DNA from: Microplitis mediator
Lineage: Eukaryota; Arthropoda; Insecta; Hymenoptera; Braconidae
DNA: 64,000 bases
Direction: 5' to 3'
Assembly: GCF_029852145.1 (NCBI RefSeq)
Contig: NC_079970.1
Coordinates: 6,696,001-6,760,000, forward strand
The position numbers and the translations under genes are program-made. Under the pieces are notes generated by a model that ran no database searches, was not told the origin of the DNA, and saw only the letters and a list, made by a program, of their open reading frames with translations. Shown piece by piece: positions 58,600 to 64,000 of the stretch (its first letter is position 1; every line of letters begins with the position of its first letter).

Positions 58600-60615
58600 A
58601 AATTCAAAATGTATTTCAAGACTCGCGAATAAATAAATTTATAACTTATGAACGTGAATTTAAATAATTTCGTTCTTAAATATTTTCAAATGAAATATTG
58701 CTGCTTGATGAAACTTAATGGACGTGGCAAATTCCAATATAACTTCAATATAATTTTCGTCAATCGAAACCACCCAAGTAGAATGAAGATTTATACTGCT
58801 ACGTCAGCTATCGAATTCTCTTATTATATTCTGATGGCTAAAAATAAACGATCGCGAATCATAAATAAAAAATTATATGAATAACAGTTTTATAATAATA
58901 ATGTATTAATGTTCAAATTGAAAATAAGCAATTAATATTTATGAAATATAACGCATAGATAAAAGTTCTATCAAGAAAGTGGCCTCCGAAGTAAACGGAT
59001 TGGGTGCAACAGGAAGCAGTAAATCCTTCGTCGAAGGTGTTCTATCTGTTCTTGACACTCTTGGTCTTGACTTTTACCAAAAATAGATCTTTAGACGCTT
59101 GTCGTTAAAATGTTAATTTAAATCCAGCAATTTTCGCACCCTTATAATTGTTTTTTATTATCGGAATAAAGTATAACTAATTATAATTAATATTCCCGTC
59201 GTATTTATAATCATACTCGTATACAATCCCCAATTAAAATCCATTTTACTCCGGCAATAATTTTTGCCGTCATTGCTATAAAGCATAGCCAATAAAATCC
59301 GCATAAAATTTATTATTTTTTTATTTTTCAATATTCTTTTATTAATAACCGTCTTTTTATATCGTTATTAATATTTACCGTACCGCCAAGTTCGAGGGCA
59401 ATTGCAAATTCGCCGAAGTAGTTGGCCAGTGAACTGCGCGATTTGTCTCAGCTATTGAGCGTTAATGGCCGTGGTAATGGTATATATGACCACCGCGATG
59501 ATGATGACAAAGACCACCAAGAATATTTTTTATATACATAACACTTTATCCAATCAGAAATATATATTGCCAATTGCGTTGCAAATTCATACATTAATAT
59601 TGCCGCAGAAAAAATTGATATGTCATACGATACATTTATTTTTTATATCACTTTTAATACCTTTATAAATAGTATTTATAAAACTATAAAATCGTTTCTT
59701 TTATAAATTCATTTTGACTTTTAATTATTCATTTAAAATTTAATCTTTTCTTTTTTTTATGAAATTCAAGTCGAAAAAAAACAAGTTCACAAAAAAAAGA
59801 AATCTTCTGTATTTTATATAAAAATCTTTTAAATCTAAAATGAAATTTTTTTTTTTATGAGGTCACGAATTTTATTTCAAAATCAAAATTTTGAATTTTT
59901 ATTATAATTTTATAATTTTCTTTTTTTTAGCTTTGATTTACATGGATCTCAAAAGATCTATATAGATCCAAGTAAAATGCCGGACTTAGATCTCCATAGA
60001 TTGTAAATATTTTATCTCGAAGTGCATCAATATTCACTATCACTAATTATAGATAAAAGTTAATCCTGAGTAGATAATTTAATTCCGTAAATAAAGTTTT
60101 TCATTTATTTGATTTAAAAGTATAAATAAATTGAGTAATTGTGTTAGTATCAGAAATAGAACTCAAAATAATTGTTGTTCAAATACAAAAGACATGACTA
60201 AAAAATGATGTACATATTGTGGCATTTGATTGCCGATACGATCGAACATGGTTCATCCATTTAACTGATACTGACGATAGCAACTCAAGCGTTTGAATAA
60301 TCTACAATTATCCAATTGAATTATTGAATCACGTTCCGAGCGACGAACAAACTTTTCCATCATTTATGTAACACAACAAAATTATTTTATTTTTTCAAGA
60401 TCTTATACTCATAACAATTGTATTTAATAATCGTTATATTTTATAATCATTTATCATTAATTATTAAAATATGAATACCACGAATAGTTAATTGTCAATT
60501 TTCATTCACTAAAAAATATGATCGGAAATAAAACCGTCTGCGGAATAAAATTTTTTGAATCATTAATTATTTTTTTTTTGATTCATTTCTAATTTTGATA
60601 TCGAAACATTTTTAA
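58600..60615. other. No supported gene
   Basis: AT-rich with GC-richer spots near 58980-59070 and 59390-59460. The short frames (58648-58884 and 59465-59668) show no domain. The words ATCTATATAGATCC near 59950 form a small palindrome. Confidence 0.45.
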
Positions 60616-60620
60616 AATTA

Positions 60621-60873
60621 CACGGAAAAAAATTTACTGTTGCTGCAACAGAAAAAAATCCTGTGCCTGCAACAGGATTTCCGCACAAAAAAATATATAA
60701 ATAACATATGTCCCATATAGTCGATACATTGATGCATATATGTCACATATATAATTTTTCGTGTGGGTTTTATCACGTTGCTGCAACATGACCGATTTGT
60801 TGCAGCTGCAGGAGAATCCTGTTGCTGCAACTGGATTTTTTCCTGTTGCAGCAACAGTAAATTTTTTTCCGTG
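60621..60873. mobile_element. CACGG-ended MITE with TTACTGTTGCTGC arms, copy 2
   Basis: CACGGAAAAAAATTTACTGT and ACAGTAAATTTTTTTCCGTG are inverted ends flanked by TA on each side. The arms contain GTTGCTGCAACAGGA repeats as in 36460-36580. A smaller palindrome (60681-60768, CCGCACAAAAAAATATATAA to TATAATTTTTCGTGTGGG) is nested inside. Confidence 0.85.
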
Positions 60874-60999
60874 TACTTTCGTCGCTAAAATTAAATCTTT
60901 TTATGAATTACAAAAATAAAACAGGAAAATGAACTGAAGAAAATTTATTCAAATTGAAAGATTATAGGTCAGATGTAATAGAACAATAAAAAGTTTCTT

Positions 61000-61420
61000 T
61001 GTTGTTCAGTGATAGGCTATAAACCTACGGGTTACGGTGTACCATCTTGGCTCATAAATACTTTATTTACCATACAATGATGATAGTTTTGTGACTATAT
61101 TTATCAAGTCATAATAGAAGCTGTATGTATAGAAAGGGCCAACTGTCCTCGATGGGACAGAGAATAGAATGTCGGGGGTGGTTTGTTCCCCTGGGATATT
61201 CTGGCACGCGGCCACAAAGGGCACAAAAGACTGGGAAATGGTGAGCGAATTGCTCATTATCGAATGCGGTACCCAAGTTCCTCGGGGATTCAAACACACC
61301 CGTTCGACGAATAGGGAAAGAAAAGAAACCGCCCTAAGATTTCGTTGAATTGCGAATTAAGGGTGACAGCCGTAGAATTACAGGAAAATTGTCTTTTCCT
61401 CTTTCATCTCTATTCACACT
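61000..61420. other. GC-richer unique island, no gene identified
   Basis: About 400 bp of clearly higher GC and no repeat words (ATTCTGGCACGCGGCCACAA, ATGCGGTACCCAAGTTCCTC). Two overlapping minus frames of 62-78 residues exist but lack a signal peptide, domain or splice support. A conserved non-coding element is a fair alternative. Confidence 0.25.
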
Positions 61421-62468
61421 TTTCATCCATTTTTCATCGTTTTAATGGATTCACTATTCCGTACATTAATCGTGCGGATACTTAAGTAACCATAAAAGGA
61501 TTTTTGAATTTAAATAGCCGTATTATACATTTTTTTCATAAAATATTACAATATTTATTATTTTTATTCTCAGTGTGATTATGAAAATAAGGATTCTTTA
61601 GCATTATAGATAAATAACGGATTGTTGAGGGGTAGGAAAATGTTGGGATCATCAAATGTGCATAGGGGCTTTATGTGTACTTTATTGTCCCTCGAGAACT
61701 TTCGGGTTTGCCGCCTTCTGACTGTTACATTCATCGTCACACACGGGGGTTATTTAAACCGGAGAAAATAAACATCAGGCAGAGCTTAGTTACGCAGCAG
61801 TGATTCGTAAGAAATTTGTTCGAAACATTTTGAGGGTTATCGTTAAAGGACTTACTTATCAGACCTTTTTATCTATTTGTTCTACATTGAAATACTTTTT
61901 TCATCTCATAATGATAGATTGATAGCTTTTATTTATTAAACACGATTAAAATGAAGGTGGGACTTTTTTTTCAGCGTTATACGAAACTATTATTATTAAA
62001 TGTCAATTTTTTGACACATTATTTTTAGACAAGCATTGACGTTGTATTTTTTTTTTTGTTATAAATAAAATTGTAGTACAAAAATAAAAATTTATACTGA
62101 GACAACTCTCCCACACATGTGCCGCTTCTATTAGAAATATTTAAATCACATTTTCTTTCAGTGATTCTAGTCATAACTTTTTTTATATTAATGTATATTT
62201 ATGGTATTATTATCTAAAAATAAGATTTCTTCAATCTATTTACTGTAATGTATGTTTTAATATGATGGATCAAAATTGAGTTCTTATTGTTAAATATTTT
62301 TGGAAGTGTCTCGCCCCCTTAAAAATACCAGAAGCAACATATGGTTTTTTTTCTGAATTTAAAAAAAGTTATTTTTTGTTAATATTTAAGAAACTAGAAC
62401 AATATGTTCTAATACAAACAATAACAAAAGTTTACAATTTTTAGATAATTTTGAATTTTTTTATAAAC

Positions 62469-62985
62469 AGGGGGGGGGGGAGCAAAAGGGGGTAGGATAT
62501 GCAAAACGGTGTACCCCTGAAATTTTATTTTAAAAAAATTTTATATTTTAAATGGTTTTTAAATATTCCAAAATCACTTTTGTAAATATAATTGAGCGTT
62601 ATTTTGAATATTTTTTGTTAAACTTTTTCAAAACTCAATTGTCAGTTGAAAAATATTAATGACGTTTATTTTATGATACAAACTATTAAAAATTTGTTTT
62701 TCTTCTTTTGTATCCAATAATCATGTAAAATATCATTTTTTCTCATGTAAATTACTTGCAAAAAAATTGAACTTAATGAAATTCATTTAAAATCCAGAAT
62801 TTTTTTTTTTTGACTTTTTTTAGGGGGTACCTCATTTTGACCGCAGAAATGAAATATTTTTCAACGGTAACTGAAAATTTTTTTTCTATTTACTTTGAAT
62901 TTCATTAAAACAGAAATAATATAGTGTATTTGAGTCCTCGAAAATTGGGTATTTTAAGTACCCCCTTTTGCCCCTCCCTCCCCTA
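62469..62985. mobile_element. MITE family j, copy 5
   Basis: AGGGGGGGGGGAGCAAAAGG, then AAACGGTGTACCCCTGAA, at the left. GGGGGTACCTCATTTTGACC and CCCCCTTTTGCCCCTCCCTC, ending in CCCCTA, at the right. No transposase. Confidence 0.75.
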
Positions 62986-63204
62986 AATATTTTAATAGAA
63001 AATTTTTGGATTTAATTTACGATTTTTGAATTTTCTTTCTATACTTAGAAAATTAAAAAAAAAATCGAAAATATTTACGCTTCTCGGTATGATTCAAATA
63101 ATTTTGTATAAAAATTTTGAGCAACACAGTGTGCAAATTACACCAAGTAAAGAGTTTTTCTCCATTATCTTAACTTAAAAAAACTTCGCTCGATACTTAC
63201 ATCA

Positions 63205-63350
63205 GTTCACTGATAGAAATATTTCTTAGCATTTGAAGAGTTTTTAGTATTTAAGAAACGATTCCTTAATATTTATGAAATTATGTCTTAAGAAATCATT
63301 TCTTAAATACTAAGAAATCTTTTTAAATGCTACAAAATTCTTTTATCAAT
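63205..63350. repeat. Palindromic element of TTTCTTAG...CTAAGAAA words
   Basis: GATAGAAATATTTCTTAGCA pairs with the right side, where AAATACTAAGAAATCTTTT and TTTTATCAAT occur. TTAAGAAACGATTCC and TAAGAAATCATTTCTTAA form the core. Confidence 0.65.
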
Positions 63351-64000
63351 ATTATTTTTTACATTTTACTTTACTATCAATGTATTGCAATAATAAATAT
63401 ATTTTTGTGATAAAAATATTTGAGTTTCTTACTCATTTTCAGTTCGTTGAGTATCAGTAGCTCTTTGTAATTCGTAAAAGCAGAAACAGTACTTTAATAT
63501 ACGTTTCAGGGGACAAAAAAATTCACCCTAACATCACTTTTGTCTGTCCCTAAAACGTTTGATTGTAAGTGGTGCGTTTAAAGAGCACTTGAACCCTCAT
63601 ATTTTCGAGTCTTAAACAAAGGAAGATAAATCAGTATTTAGACAAAACGTACAAAACTAAGAGAAACTTGTATTATATACTGATGTGACTTATTATCCAG
63701 ATGAATAAATAATTCAGCAAAGTGTTAATTTGTTACAAACTTTAAGACTGTAGTGACTAAAAACATTATCAGACTTCTGTTTCTCTGAGCAATTATTCTT
63801 TGTGACATTTATTTAACCATCTGCAATAATATTAACGTCTCTTCCTTGAAGTAATGAGCTGAGATACGTTTTTCCCGTTAGTCTGTCATTCATTTCATTT
63901 TATCTATCGGATCATTACCACGACATTGTTGATATAAAATTTTTTACGGCTCTTTACTCTTTTTCATTTAACTATTTTTATCTTTCTTTTGTCAAGTATT

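Noticed and set aside
1..64000. tRNA, rRNA or CRISPR arrays
   Set aside because: No cloverleaf with matching arms, no rRNA-like conserved stretch and no regularly spaced repeat-spacer array was seen by eye.

Overview
The window is about 64 kb of AT-rich, intron-rich, transposon-dense eukaryotic nuclear DNA. Composition, many TA-flanked miniature inverted-repeat elements (MITEs), TATA boxes, GT-AG introns and AATAAA signals fit an insect. The overall look resembles a hymenopteran, perhaps a parasitoid wasp, but that is inference: no marker gene is present. No bacterial, organellar, tRNA, rRNA or CRISPR feature was found.

Positions 1-4.5 kb hold GC-rich, exon-like islands in otherwise AT-rich DNA. 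The best coding candidate is 3432-3993 (+): an open frame with an Asn-rich tract, a basic stretch and one membrane segment, ending at a splice donor. It may be the first coding exon of a gene whose long intron fills much of the rest. From 4.5 to 24 kb I see intergenic or intronic DNA with many MITEs and hairpins and no convincing gene.

The main result lies at 24-48 kb on the minus strand: an apparently undescribed tandem family of very small secreted cysteine-rich peptides. Each complete copy has a leader exon behind a promoter, an exon with a 21-residue signal peptide plus 7 mature residues, an intron of about 400 bp, and a short last exon. The cysteine spacing C-X4-C-X7-CC-X4-C-X8-C is the order of inhibitor-cystine-knot (knottin) peptides. 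Three copies are intact (A 25656-26229, B 29525-32434, C 35392-35964). One has a stop replacing the fifth cysteine (D 44354-44943), one lost its signal exon by deletion (E 28426-28515), one is a probable relic (G about 47.8-48.05 kb), and there is an orphan promoter/leader (F 41287-41351). Signal peptides and introns are nearly identical between copies while the mature peptide has changed heavily between fixed cysteines. That is the pattern of diversifying venom-like or effector peptide families.

Transposons shaped the cluster. Paralogous empty sites show TA target duplications for several MITE families, a roughly 2.3 kb insertion containing a 1.3 kb near-perfect palindrome sits in the intron of copy B, and nested elements separate coding exons from possible leader exons. 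From 48 to 64 kb I see further MITEs, a few GC-richer islands and no gene I can support.
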